A stretch of 64,000 nt of DNA from an uncultured Eggerthellaceae bacterium (GCA_958452575.1 CAUDUM010000002.1:434001-498000); one strand, 5' to 3'. Numbered from the stretch's first letter, positions 52,932 to 62,173 are shown. The notes: generated from the sequence alone by a model not told the origin. Numbers and translations are program-made.

Positions 52932-53054
52932 CCGCGTCGTGCGAGGGGAGGGCTCGCGCGCAGTATCCGCAGCGCCTTGATCGCGTTCCTTGGAACGCGA
53001 TGGCAATTAAGCGAGGACTTGTTTGAGCACGTGCCCTCCCCTCGCACGACGCGG
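52932..53054. repeat. large palindromic element, type 2, copy 2
   Basis: Perfect 22-bp arms (52932-52953 and 53033-53054, beginning CCGCGTCGTG) enclose CTCGCGCGCAGTATCCGCA (52953-52971), an inner hairpin GATCGCGTTCC/GGAACGCGAT and AGGACTTGTTTGAGCACG (53014-53031). The two motifs match copy 1 at 19/19 and 16/18, while both pairs of arms are unrelated to copy 1. It lies between permease and ATPase genes. Confidence 0.85.
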
Positions 53055-53071
53055 CGGACCGGCGATTACCG

Positions 53072-53725
53072 CTAGTCATGGTAATACGACATCTTCTTCT
53101 CGATCCTGGTCAGGATCATCTCGACGATGAAGTTGAACACCCAGTAGATCACGCCGGCGAGCAGGTACGGCACCATGCTCACCTGCGACGCGGCAAGCGC
53201 CTTGGCCTGGGTGAACATCTCCATGATGCCCACGACAAAGGCGAGCGAGGTGTCCTTGACCAGCGTGATGACCTCGTTGCTCATGGCGGGCAGGATGCGT
53301 TTGGCCACCTGGGGCAGGATGATCTTCATGAACGTCTGGGCGCGCGTGTAGCCCAAAACCTCGGCTGCTTCATACTGACCGCGCGGGATCGACTGCAGGC
53401 CGCTGCGATAGATCTCGCCGAAATAGGCCGCATAGTTGATGATGAAGCCGATCGAACATGCCCAGTATTTCCAATCCGCACCCATCTGAAGGCCGAACAG
53501 GTAGTACGGGCCGAACATCAGCGCCATCAGCTGCAGCATAAGCGGCGTGCCGCGCATCACCGAGATGTAGAAGCGCGTGATCAGCGCCAGCGGCTTGAAT
53601 TTGCTCATGCGGCACAGCGCCACCACGACGCCGAGCGGCAGCGCGCCCACCAGCGTGGTGACGAACACCTGCAGCGTCAGCACCAGGCCCGAGCCCAGAA
53701 GCTCGAGCATCGTCGCCAATTCCAT
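53072..53725 (-). CDS. polar amino-acid ABC transporter permease
   Basis: This 217-residue HisM/GlnP-type inner-membrane permease has about five helices and the ATPase-coupling loop E-A-A-E-V-L-G-Y-T-R-A-Q-T-F-M-K-I-I-L-P-Q. ATG 53725 follows AAAGAGG. A hairpin (53805-53836) separates it from the binding-protein gene. Confidence 0.94.
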   Translation of the reverse strand: MELATMLELLGSGLVLTLQVFVTTLVGALPLGVVVALCRMSKFKPLALITRFYISVMRGTPLMLQLMALMFGPYYLFGLQMGADWKYWACSIGFIINYAAYFGEIYRSGLQSIPRGQYEAAEVLGYTRAQTFMKIILPQVAKRILPAMSNEVITLVKDTSLAFVVGIMEMFTQAKALAASQVSMVPYLLAGVIYWVFNFIVEMILTRIEKKMSYYHD

Positions 53726-53804
53726 GAAGTGCCTCTTTCCTATCGGCGCGACCCGCCGAATCCCCTTCGCCCCGCATGCGAGGCGGGTCCCTCTTCTCAG
53801 CGCA

Positions 53805-53836
53805 GAAGCGCGCCCATCCGCAGACGGGCGCGCTTC
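53805..53836 (-). terminator. attenuator-like hairpin between binding protein and permease
   Basis: GAAGCGCGCCC pairs perfectly with GGGCGCGCTTC (11 bp). There is no T tract. Such stem-loops often stabilise binding-protein mRNA relative to the permease part; that role is inferred. Confidence 0.55.
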
Positions 53837-53908
53837 CAATCCCTACGGCGAGCTACGCGGGATGCCGACGGGCGGGCTCGTCACGTCCGCCCGAACGATT
53901 ACGATGGC

Positions 53909-54769
53909 CTACTTCAGCACCCAGTTGTCGAAGGACAGGCCGTACTCGGCGTACTTGTCGCACAGCTCCTGCACGGTGCCGTCCTCGTACATCGCCTTGA
54001 GCGTCTCGGTGACCGTGGCCGCCAGATCCTCGTCACCCTGCTTGAAGCCGACCGCGTAGTGCTCGGAGCTCAGCGTGTCGATGATGGTGTAGGTGTCAGG
54101 CTTGGCGGACATCTGGTAGTTGGCGATGGAAAGGTCGCACGCCACCGCGTCGACCATACCGGACTCAAGCTGCATGAACGCGTTGTTGTAGTCGCTGATG
54201 GTCTGCGGAGCGCCGCCGGCGAACGTCGCCGCTAGATCGGCCGCGTCGCCCTCGAGCACATCAAGCGCAGCGGAGTCGACCTGCGTCATGACCGTCTTGT
54301 CCGCAAGGGCTGCGGAATCGGCGATGCCGGAATCGCTCTTCACGACGATGACCTGCTCGTTGAGCATGTAGGGCTCGGAGAAGGTGTAGTCGTCCTCGCG
54401 GCCCTCCATGGTGAAGCCGTTCCAGATGCAGTTGATGGAACCGCTGCTGAGCAGCGCGTCCTTGGCATCCCAATCGATGGCCGAAAGCTCCAGGTTCCAG
54501 CCGTTGCGTTCGGCCACCTCGGCGGCAAGGTCAAGGTCGAAGCCGGTGTACTCGCCATCGTCGCCGACGAAGCCGTACGGCGGATAGCCCTGATCGAAGC
54601 CGACCGTCAACGTGAAGTCGCCGGACTCGGCGGACGAGGCCTCGTCGCCGCCCGTGCTCTGCGACTCGTTGGAGCCGCCGGAGCAGCCCGCCATCAGCGA
54701 GGCTGCCAGCGCCAGCATCGCCGCAGCGGCGGCCAGCGCCCAGATCTTCTTTTTCGCTAGAGATTTCAT
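53909..54769 (-). CDS. amino-acid ABC transporter substrate-binding lipoprotein
   Basis: This 286-residue protein has a signal peptide with lipobox L-M-A-G-C (Cys29), an acidic Ser/Glu linker and a family-3 solute-binding domain (F-D-Q-G-Y-P-P-Y-G-F, G-F-D-L-D-L-A-A-E-V-A). ATG 54769 follows GGGAGGG. It binds a polar amino acid outside the membrane for the transporter encoded downstream. GTACT-N2-AGTAC at 54853-54864 in the leader is an operator candidate. Confidence 0.95.
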   Translation of the reverse strand: MKSLAKKKIWALAAAAAMLALAASLMAGCSGGSNESQSTGGDEASSAESGDFTLTVGFDQGYPPYGFVGDDGEYTGFDLDLAAEVAERNGWNLELSAIDWDAKDALLSSGSINCIWNGFTMEGREDDYTFSEPYMLNEQVIVVKSDSGIADSAALADKTVMTQVDSAALDVLEGDAADLAATFAGGAPQTISDYNNAFMQLESGMVDAVACDLSIANYQMSAKPDTYTIIDTLSSEHYAVGFKQGDEDLAATVTETLKAMYEDGTVQELCDKYAEYGLSFDNWVLK

Positions 54770-55090
54770 CGTTCCCTCCCCCGGCGCCGCAGCGCCTCTC
54801 CTGTTCCGGAGCGCGCCTCGGCGGTGCGCTTCTTTCACTCCATCACTCTACCGTACTAAAGTACTTGCAGCGCATACTATGGATGATCGGGGAAGCGGTG
54901 TCAACCCTCCTTGCCAGGTTTTCCGTAAAGGGACGGCATCCGGCCTACCATCCATGCGAAACGCGTGCCGCATCTTCGCGTTTCGCATTTTCCATGCAGC
55001 AGTCTGACGCGGCGCTCGCCCAGAGCGAGCATCTATCCCCTCGAGCGCTCCGAGAGCGCTAGAGCTTGGCCCAAAGAGGCTCAGTGCGGC
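54770..55090. other. intergenic region upstream of the binding-protein gene
   Basis: This 321-base region holds the candidate GTACT-AA-AGTAC operator (54853-54864) and small inverted repeats (AGCGCTCTCGGAGCGCT near 55036-55058 on the minus strand). I see no gene. Confidence 0.4.
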
Positions 55091-56500
55091 TTACGCGTTG
55101 CGCAGGAAGGCCTCGTAGCCCTTGCGGGCCTCGTAGATATCGGCTTTGCTGGTGACCTCCCACGGAGCGTGCATCGACAGCACGGCGACGCCGGAGTCGA
55201 TCACGTCCATGCCGTACTTGGCGGGGATGTAGGCGATGGTCCCGCCGCCGCCCGCATCGACCCGACCCAGCTCGGCGGTCTGGAACGCCACGCCAGCATC
55301 GTCCATCACGCGGCGCACGCGCGCCACGTACTCGGCGGAGGCGTCGTTGGAGCCGCTCTTGCCGCGCGCGCCCGTGTACTTGTTGAACACGAGACCGCGC
55401 CCCAGAAACGCGGAGTTCTTCGTCTCGAACACGCTCGCATACGCCGGATCGAAACCGGCGGACACATCGGAAGACAGCATCCGGCACGACTTGAGCGCGC
55501 GGCGCAGCGGCAGCTCGCCCGCTTCGCCCGCAAGCGCCATGACCTCGGACACCGTGTTCTCGAAGAACTGCGACGCCATGCCCGTGGCGCCCACCGAGCC
55601 GATCTCCTCCTTGTCCACCAGCACCGTCATCGCCGTGCGCTCCGGCACCTCGTCCGCCAGCGCCAGCTGCGCCACCAGCGACGTGTACGCGCACACGCGG
55701 TCGTCCTGGCCGTACCCGATCACCATCGACCGGTCGAATCCGCAATCGCGGGCACGTCCCGCGGGCACGACCTCGATCTCCGCCGACAGGAAGTCCTCCT
55801 CGTCCATCCCGTAGGCATCAGCGAGCAACGAAAGGATATGCGCCTTGACCGGCTCCTTCTCCTCCTGCTCGGAATCGCCCGCGCCATCGCCGCCCGCCGG
55901 CTGATTCCCAACGAGCACATCGAGCGCCTCGCCTTCAACGACCTCGCTCGCCTTCTTCCCCATCTGCTGATTCCCCAGATGCGGCAAAAGGTCGGTCACG
56001 CAGAACACCGGATCGCCCGGATCCTCGCCCAAGCGCACCTCGACGACCGTCCCGTCCTTCTTCGCGATGACGCCGTGCAGCGCCAAAGGCAGCGTCACCC
56101 ACTGGTAGTGCTTGATGCCGCCGTAATAATGCGTATCCAAAAACGCGAACCCGTTGCTCTCGTAGAGCGGGTTCTGCTTCAGGTCCAGGCGCGGCGAGTC
56201 GATATGCGCGCCCAGGATGTTGGCGCCTTCGACAAGCGGTGCACGCCCCAGCTGCACGAGGATCACCGCCTTGCCGTGGTCGCACGCCCACACCTTGTCG
56301 CCGGGCACGAGCGTGCGGCCGTCGCGCACCGCCTCGTCGAGGCTGCGGTAGCCCACCTTCTCGGCCAGCTCGATCGCCGCCGCGGCGCACTCGCGCTCGG
56401 TCTTGTTCTCGGAGATGAAGTCGATGTAGTCGGCGGCAAGCGCGTTCAACCGGCCGAGCTCGGCCTCATCGTACTTCTTCCATGCCACGTCCCTCTCCAC
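55091..56500 (-). CDS. M18 family aminopeptidase
   Basis: This 469-residue di-zinc aminopeptidase has metal ligands in L-G-A-H-I-D-S-P-R-L-D (His, Asp), V-D-K-E-E-I-G-S-V-G-A (Glu pair), S-S-D-V-S-A (Asp) and V-L-S-M-H-A-P-W-E (His). GTG 56500 is chosen because AAGGAG is seven bases upstream; GTG 56488 is an alternative. An acidic insert (D-S-E-Q-E-E-K-E-P) lies near residue 265. It removes N-terminal residues from peptides in the cytoplasm. Confidence 0.94.
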   Translation of the reverse strand: MERDVAWKKYDEAELGRLNALAADYIDFISENKTERECAAAAIELAEKVGYRSLDEAVRDGRTLVPGDKVWACDHGKAVILVQLGRAPLVEGANILGAHIDSPRLDLKQNPLYESNGFAFLDTHYYGGIKHYQWVTLPLALHGVIAKKDGTVVEVRLGEDPGDPVFCVTDLLPHLGNQQMGKKASEVVEGEALDVLVGNQPAGGDGAGDSEQEEKEPVKAHILSLLADAYGMDEEDFLSAEIEVVPAGRARDCGFDRSMVIGYGQDDRVCAYTSLVAQLALADEVPERTAMTVLVDKEEIGSVGATGMASQFFENTVSEVMALAGEAGELPLRRALKSCRMLSSDVSAGFDPAYASVFETKNSAFLGRGLVFNKYTGARGKSGSNDASAEYVARVRRVMDDAGVAFQTAELGRVDAGGGGTIAYIPAKYGMDVIDSGVAVLSMHAPWEVTSKADIYEARKGYEAFLRNA

Positions 56501-56774
56501 AGGATCGCTCCTTCCCCCGGGCCGCCCCGGATCCGTCTCGTTCTCAACGAGCCATTGTAGCGCGGACGCGCGAGACGGCTTCGGGATTCTTTTTTCGCAC
56601 GCCGTCACGCAGCGCGCTTCCGCTTGACTTCGGAAATCGGGCACCGTATAGTCGCAACCGTTTAAAACCCGTGTGGATTTTTCTGGGCGCAAGCCACCTT
56701 TTCGCCACACAGCCGAGCTTCGGTTGTGCGGCTTTTCCATGCCGCCAACCGCATGCGGGGGAAAGGCACACGCT

Positions 56775-57629
56775 ATGAAATCGAACCCCTTCGCCGGTTG
56801 CGAGGACGTCCTCGCCTGCCCGACCTGCCGGGAGCCGCTCGCTCTATCCGGAACGTCGCTGCGCTGCTCGCGCAACCACTGCTTCGACATCGCGCGCCAG
56901 GGATACGTCAACTTGCTCGCGCACCACAAGGCCGCCGGCCCCTACGACCGGGACTCGTTCCTCAACCGCCGCGCGGTCTTCTCGAGCGGGCTCTACGACG
57001 AGCTTGTCTTCGCGCTGCGCAACACGATAACGGCACTTGGTATCGAGGGCGCGATAGTCGACGCGGGATGTGGCGAGGGGTTCTTCTCCAACCGGCTGGC
57101 GGACGAGCTCGCGACGAATGCGCCCGCGGCGCCAATCCGCCTCTTCTCGTTCGACATCTGCAAAGACGCCGTCCGCCTCGCTGCCGGCGCGGATCGGAAC
57201 GGCTCCATCGCGTGGTTCGTCGCCGACCTGGCATCGATCCCCCTGCGCGACCATTGCGCGCGCGGCGTGCTCAACGTCTTCTCTCCGGCGAACTACCCGG
57301 AGTTCCGCCGCGTGCTCGGACAGGGCGGCTTCCTGATCAAGGCCGTTCCCACCGCGAAACACTTCCATGAAATCCGAGAGCAGATCGGCGCCAGCGCACC
57401 GGAGCGCAAGGACTACTCGAACGAGCGCGTGCTGCGGCACTTCTCCGAATCCTGCACGATGAGAGAGCACCGCACGGTCACTTCCACGATCCACCCGACA
57501 CCGGCGCAACTTTCCGCCGCGGTCGAGATGACGCCGATCATGTTCGGAATGGACCGCGCATCCGTCAACTGGGCATCGATCGACACGCTCACCATGGAAG
57601 CAGAGCTCCTGGTAGGGACGTTTGACTGA
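56775..57629 (+). CDS. RlmA-like 23S rRNA (guanine-N1)-methyltransferase
   Basis: This 284-residue methyltransferase has a zinc cluster C-P-T-C (Cys15, Cys18), Cys31 and His35, followed by F-D-I-A-R-Q-G-Y-V-N-L-L, which is the RlmA signature. S-adenosylmethionine binding is at V-D-A-G-C-G-E-G-F-F. RlmA enzymes methylate G745 or G748 of 23S rRNA and affect macrolide or tylosin sensitivity. ATG 56775 follows GGGGGAAAGG. Exact site preference is not determined. Confidence 0.9.
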   Translation: MKSNPFAGCEDVLACPTCREPLALSGTSLRCSRNHCFDIARQGYVNLLAHHKAAGPYDRDSFLNRRAVFSSGLYDELVFALRNTITALGIEGAIVDAGCGEGFFSNRLADELATNAPAAPIRLFSFDICKDAVRLAAGADRNGSIAWFVADLASIPLRDHCARGVLNVFSPANYPEFRRVLGQGGFLIKAVPTAKHFHEIREQIGASAPERKDYSNERVLRHFSESCTMREHRTVTSTIHPTPAQLSAAVEMTPIMFGMDRASVNWASIDTLTMEAELLVGTFD

Positions 57630-57810
57630 ACGGAATATCCGAGCACGAAGGCCCCAACCCCGGCGCTCGCCCGCAAGGTGTTTCTTTTTAGTAACCGTTC
57701 CTTTACGGCTGACCCGTCGGAAGCGGTTTGGAGCACAATAGATGATGCGTCATTTCGCGCATGCGGCGATGGCGCCGCGATCCGCACAACCGCAACCCGA
57801 AAGGCACTCC

Positions 57811-60800
57811 ATGCTGGAACTGCGCGATATCTGCAAGTCGTACACCACGGGCTCGTTCACCCAGACGGCCCTCGACCACGTTTCCATCGCGTTCCGCGAC
57901 AGCGAGTTCGTCGCGATCTTAGGCCCTTCCGGCTCGGGCAAGACCACGCTCCTCAACATCGTCGGCGGCCTGGACCACTACGACACGGGCGACCTGGTCA
58001 TCGACGGCGTCTCCACACGCGAGTACAAGGACCGCGATTGGGATGCCTACCGCAACAACCGCGTCGGCTTCGTGTTCCAAAGCTATAACCTCATCCCGCA
58101 CCAGACGATCCTCGCCAACGTGGAGTTGGCGCTGACGCTTTCGGGCGTGTCGCGCGCCGAGCGCCATGAACGCGCGCTGACAGCGCTCGAGCAGGTGGGG
58201 CTGCGCGAGCACGCCGACAAGAAGCCCAGCCAGCTGTCAGGCGGTCAGATGCAGCGCGTCGCCATCGCGCGCGCCCTCATCAACGACCCCGAGATCCTGC
58301 TAGCCGACGAGCCCACCGGCGCGCTTGACTCCAAAACGAGCGTGCAGGTGATGGACCTGCTCACCGAGATCGCCAAGGATCGCCTGGTCGTGATGGTGAC
58401 GCACAACCCCGAGCTCGCCGAGCAGTACGCCACGCGCATCGTCAACCTCTCCGACGGCGTCATCCGCAGCGACTCCGATCCGTTCGACCCCGCCGTCGAG
58501 GCGACGGCCCGCGCTGCGAAACCCGCCAACAAGACCCGGATGAGCTTTTTGACCGCGCTTTCGCTGTCGTTCAACAACCTCATGACCAAAAAGGGCCGCA
58601 CCATCATGACGGCCTTCGCGGGCTCCATCGGCATCATCGGCATCGCCGCCATCCTGGCGCTTGCCAACGGCGTGAACAACTACATCGCCAGCGTCGAGGA
58701 GGAGACGCTGTCCGAGTACCCGCTGGAGATCCAAAGCACCGGGTTGGACATGACGTCGATGCTGGTGGGGGCAAGTTCCGAGCTGAGCGGCACCTCGGAC
58801 GCCGAAGGAGAGGACGTCGACAGCGTCCATGTGGTCGACATGATCACCAACATGCTCTCCAGCGTCAGCAGCAACGATTTGGCCTCCCTCAAGGAGTATT
58901 TGGACTCCGACGAGTGCGACATCGACCAGTACACCAACTCCATCGAGTACTCCTACGACGTCACGCCGCAGATCTACGACTCCGACACCTCCACGATCCA
59001 CCAGGTCAACCCCGACTCGTCGTTCGCATCGCTGGGCAACAGCTCGCAAGTCAGCTCCAACAGCATCATGAGCGCGTCGATGTCCACCGACGTCTTCTAC
59101 GAGATGCCGAGCGACCCCGATCTGTACGAGGGCCAATACGACGTGAAGGCCGGACGCTGGCCTGAAAGCTACAACGAGTGCGTGCTGGTGCTCACCAGCT
59201 CGGGCGGCATGAGCGATTTCATGCTGTACACGCTGGGCCTGCGCGACGAAGCGGAGCTGCAGGCCATGGTCGACCAGTTTGCCGCCGAGGAGGACGTGAC
59301 CGCTCCGACCGACATCGTCGATCCGCCCTACGACGAGATCCTGGGCGTCACGTTCAAGCTGGTCAACGCCTGCGATTACTACGAATACGACGCCGAATAC
59401 GACGTCTGGCGCGACAAGACCGACAACACCGACTACATGCGCCAGCTGATCGACGACGGCGAAGAGATCCGCATCGTCGGCATCGTCCAGCCGAGCGAGG
59501 ACGCCAACGCCTCGATGCTGAGCGCGGGCATCAACTACCCCGCCTCGCTCACCCAGCACGTGATCGACGAGGCCGCCTCCAGCAAGATCGTGCAGGACCA
59601 GCTTGCCGACACCGGGATCGACGTGTTCACCGGCAAGGAGTTCGGCGCCGAAGACGATGACGAGTCCGGCTTCAGCATGGATTCCCTGCTCACCATCGAC
59701 AGCGCTGCGATCAGCTCGGCGTTCTCCGTCGACCAGAGCGCGCTGACCGCCGGGCTGGGCGATATGGACCTGGATCTGTCGAACGTGAGCGTGGACATGA
59801 GCTCGCTGCCTGCGTTCGACGCGTCGAGCATCCAGATCGATCCAAGCCAGATTGATCTGGGCAACCTGAGCTTCGATCTGAGCGGGCTCGACCTTTCGCT
59901 CGACGGTGCCGAGCCGGCTGTGGACTCCAGCAAAATCAGCGCGGCGATGAGTCAGGCCATGGAGGGATTCGCCCCCTGGTACGCCACATGGAGGGGGCAG
60001 CAGCTTGCGCAGAATCCCGACGCCGACACTTCCATCGAGGCGGGCCTTGCGGCCTATTTCGCCGATCCGACGGTGAGCGAGCAGCTCAACACCGCCATCG
60101 CGGGAGCCATCGACACGTCCGGCATGCAAGACCAGATCGCCTCCCAGGTGCAGCAGCAGGTCGGCTCCGCCGTTCAGCAGCAGCTTGTCCCGCAGATCGC
60201 CGCCGCGCTTTCCAGCGCCATCCAGTCGCAGCTTCAGACCGCGCTGCAATCCTACATGACCCAGACCATGACCGCCGTCATGACGCAGATGGGTACGGCG
60301 CTTCAAGAGCAGGTGGGCGCCGCCATGAACCAGTCCATGAGCCGCCTCGCCTCCAACATGGCCAGCGCCATGCGCATCGACGAGGCGGCGTTCGCCAATG
60401 CCTTCCAATTCAACATGGACGAAGAGGACCTCACCGAGCTGATGATCTCGATGATGGGCTCCGGCGAAGCCACCTACAAGGGCAACCTCGCCAAGCTCGG
60501 CTACGCTAGCATGGACGAGCCATCCGGCATCGCCTTCTATCCCATCGATTTCGACAGCAAGGAGCACGTGCTTCAGATCCTCGACGACTACAACGCCCGC
60601 ATGGAGGCAGACGGCGCCGAGGACAAGGTGATCACCTACACCGACATCGTGGGCACCCTCATGAGCTCGGTCACCACGATCGTCGACATGATCAGCTACG
60701 TGCTGATCGCGTTCGTCGCCATCTCGTTGGTGGTGAGCTCGATCATGATCGGCGTCATCACCTACATCAGCGTGCTCGAACGTAAGAAGGAAATCGGCAT

Positions 60801-61092
60801 CCTGCGCGCCATCGGAGCGAGCAAGGGTGACATCAGCCGCGTGTTCAACGCCGAAACCGTCATCGAAGGCCTGGTGGCGGGCTTGCTCGGCGTGGGCATC
60901 ACCGCACTGTGCTGCATCCCGGCAAGCGCGATCGTCTACTCGCTGTTCGAGGTTCCCGACGTGGCGCAGCTGCCGTGGCAGGCTGCCGTGGTGCTGGTGC
61001 TCATCAGCGTGTTCCTGACGTTCATCGCCGGCATCATCCCCGCTTCCTCCGCCAGCCGCAAGGATCCGGTGGAAGCGCTGCGTTCAGAGTAA
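57811..61092 (+). CDS. ABC transporter with fused ATPase and FtsX-type permease, very large external domain
   Basis: This 1093-residue protein starts at ATG 57811. Residues 1-235 form a MacB/LolD-type ATPase (G-P-S-G-S-G-K-T, L-S-G-G-Q-M-Q-R, A-D-E-P-T-G-A-L-D). One helix follows, then about 600 residues of extracytoplasmic domain that include an acidic Ser/Asp/Leu-rich repeat-like segment (S-L-P-A-F-D-A-S-S-I...L-S-F-D-L-S-G-L-D-L-S-L) and a long Gln/Ala/Met-rich helical segment. It ends in an FtsX domain with three helices and the motif E-R-K-K-E-I-G-I-L-R-A-I-G-A. It probably exports or mechanically transmits a signal; substrate unknown. Confidence 0.93.
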   Translation: MLELRDICKSYTTGSFTQTALDHVSIAFRDSEFVAILGPSGSGKTTLLNIVGGLDHYDTGDLVIDGVSTREYKDRDWDAYRNNRVGFVFQSYNLIPHQTILANVELALTLSGVSRAERHERALTALEQVGLREHADKKPSQLSGGQMQRVAIARALINDPEILLADEPTGALDSKTSVQVMDLLTEIAKDRLVVMVTHNPELAEQYATRIVNLSDGVIRSDSDPFDPAVEATARAAKPANKTRMSFLTALSLSFNNLMTKKGRTIMTAFAGSIGIIGIAAILALANGVNNYIASVEEETLSEYPLEIQSTGLDMTSMLVGASSELSGTSDAEGEDVDSVHVVDMITNMLSSVSSNDLASLKEYLDSDECDIDQYTNSIEYSYDVTPQIYDSDTSTIHQVNPDSSFASLGNSSQVSSNSIMSASMSTDVFYEMPSDPDLYEGQYDVKAGRWPESYNECVLVLTSSGGMSDFMLYTLGLRDEAELQAMVDQFAAEEDVTAPTDIVDPPYDEILGVTFKLVNACDYYEYDAEYDVWRDKTDNTDYMRQLIDDGEEIRIVGIVQPSEDANASMLSAGINYPASLTQHVIDEAASSKIVQDQLADTGIDVFTGKEFGAEDDDESGFSMDSLLTIDSAAISSAFSVDQSALTAGLGDMDLDLSNVSVDMSSLPAFDASSIQIDPSQIDLGNLSFDLSGLDLSLDGAEPAVDSSKISAAMSQAMEGFAPWYATWRGQQLAQNPDADTSIEAGLAAYFADPTVSEQLNTAIAGAIDTSGMQDQIASQVQQQVGSAVQQQLVPQIAAALSSAIQSQLQTALQSYMTQTMTAVMTQMGTALQEQVGAAMNQSMSRLASNMASAMRIDEAAFANAFQFNMDEEDLTELMISMMGSGEATYKGNLAKLGYASMDEPSGIAFYPIDFDSKEHVLQILDDYNARMEADGAEDKVITYTDIVGTLMSSVTTIVDMISYVLIAFVAISLVVSSIMIGVITYISVLERKKEIGILRAIGASKGDISRVFNAETVIEGLVAGLLGVGITALCCIPASAIVYSLFEVPDVAQLPWQAAVVLVLISVFLTFIAGIIPASSASRKDPVEALRSE

Positions 61093-61290
61093 GGGAAGGC
61101 ACGCGCCCGGATCGTCGCCGTCCCTGCCGAGGATTCCGCGGCGCGCCGCTCCGCTGCTCAGCCTTCGGCTTCGTGCGCTGCGCTGCTGCAATCAGATGAC
61201 GATTTAGACAGTGTGCAGACGGCCGCTACATCCCCGACAGGGACGGCGACGAGATGGAATGTGTAGCTTTCGCGCTGACACGTGATTCGC

Positions 61291-61319
61291 TTGCGATGCG
61301 GGCCGCGAGCCGTTACTAT
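61291..61319 (+). promoter_or_regulatory. rubrerythrin promoter
   Basis: TTGCGA (61291-61296) and TACTAT (61314-61319) with 17-bp spacing are directly followed by the Fur-like operator. Confidence 0.55.
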
Positions 61320-61321
61320 GC

Positions 61322-61344
61322 TTATTGATACCGATTCTCAATAA
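61322..61344. promoter_or_regulatory. Fur/PerR-like operator
   Basis: TTATTGA-N9-TCAATAA is perfect. The central TGATACC-G-ATTCTCA matches the 7-1-7 Fur-family consensus at 11 of 14 positions. It overlaps the expected transcription start of the rubrerythrin gene, so iron or peroxide-responsive repression is likely. Confidence 0.65.
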
Positions 61345-61396
61345 AGGAATCGGGAGAGGGTAGACGAGATATCTTTTGAAGAAGGAGCATGACCCT

Positions 61397-62005
61397 ATGA
61401 ACCTGCGTTCCGAACTCCCCACCGCCGAGAACTCCACCAACTTCAACGTGGTCAGCGGCAGCACCACCGAGGTTGGCACCACGCTTGACAACCTGAAGGC
61501 CGCTGTCACCGGCGAGACCGGCGCCTCCGCCAAGTACGCCGCGTTCGCCGAGGCCGCCGACAAGGCGGGCTACACCCAGATCGCCCGCCTGTTCCGCGCC
61601 ACCTCCGAGGCCGAGCAGGTGCACATCGCCATGGAGTACAAGCTGGTTCAGGCCGAGGATCCCGAGTGGGCCAAGCCCGTCGCCGACGCTCCGGTCGTCG
61701 AGGCTTGCGATCTGAACCTGATCGCCGCCGCCAACGGCGAGATCTACGAGACCTCCGACATGTACCCCGCCTTCATCAAGAAGGCCCAGGAGGAGGGCAA
61801 CGACAAGGCCGTCCGCGTGTTCACCCGCGCCAAGCTGGCCGAGTCCGTGCATGCCGAGCGTTACATGGAGGCCTACAACAACATCGACGCCGCCGACGAC
61901 GACGCGTACTTCCTGTGCCCCGTCTGCGGTTACATCGAGAAGGGCGACGACTTTGAGGTCTGCCCGATCTGCGGCGCCAAGAAGTCCGCGTTCAAGCAGT
62001 TCTAA
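61397..62005 (+). CDS. rubrerythrin
   Basis: This 202-residue non-haem iron peroxidase has an N-terminal four-helix diiron domain with Glu-rich motifs (E-A-A-D-K-A-G, S-E-A-E-Q-V-H, A-E-S-V-H-A-E-R) and a C-terminal rubredoxin-like domain (C-P-V-C-G-Y and C-P-I-C-G-A). It reduces H2O2 in anaerobes using NADH-derived electrons. ATG 61397 follows GAAGGAG. A Fur-like box lies upstream. Confidence 0.96.
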   Translation: MNLRSELPTAENSTNFNVVSGSTTEVGTTLDNLKAAVTGETGASAKYAAFAEAADKAGYTQIARLFRATSEAEQVHIAMEYKLVQAEDPEWAKPVADAPVVEACDLNLIAAANGEIYETSDMYPAFIKKAQEEGNDKAVRVFTRAKLAESVHAERYMEAYNNIDAADDDAYFLCPVCGYIEKGDDFEVCPICGAKKSAFKQF

Positions 62006-62030
62006 TCCGGTTCTCTTAAAGACCTCCTAA

Positions 62031-62062
62031 CAAGACGGCCGCTCGATAGGGCGGCCGTCTTG
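62031..62062 (+). terminator. hairpin after rubrerythrin
   Basis: CAAGACGGCCGC pairs with GCGGCCGTCTTG; the T tract is short (TTG). It lies 26 bases after the stop codon. Confidence 0.65.
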
Positions 62063-62069
62063 TTGCACG

Positions 62070-62104
62070 GATGAGAAAAAGGGACGGAGGTCCTTTTCCT
62101 CATC
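62070..62104. repeat. short palindromic repeat, GGGAC family, copy 7
   Basis: GATGAGAAAAAGGGACGG with CCTTTTCCTCATC: outer arms GATGAG/CTCATC and core GGGACGG. Confidence 0.7.
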
Positions 62105-62139
62105 GGGCGGTCGTCTTTGCGTTGCGGGTGCGTGCTTTG

Positions 62140-62171
62140 GATGAGAAAAAAGGGACGGGGGGTTTCTCATC
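62140..62171. repeat. short palindromic repeat, GGGAC family, copy 8
   Basis: GATGAGAAA (62140-62148) and TTTCTCATC (62163-62171) with loop AAAGGGACGGGGGG. It ends next to the stop codon of the phosphoesterase gene (62174). Confidence 0.75.
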
Positions 62172-62173
62172 TC

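Larger units (their letters stand above)
61093..61396. other. leader region of rubrerythrin gene
   Basis: This 304-base stretch has no gene. Its first part is GC-rich without a clear terminator for the ABC gene. Its last 110 bases hold the rubrerythrin promoter and Fur-like box described separately. Confidence 0.5.
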
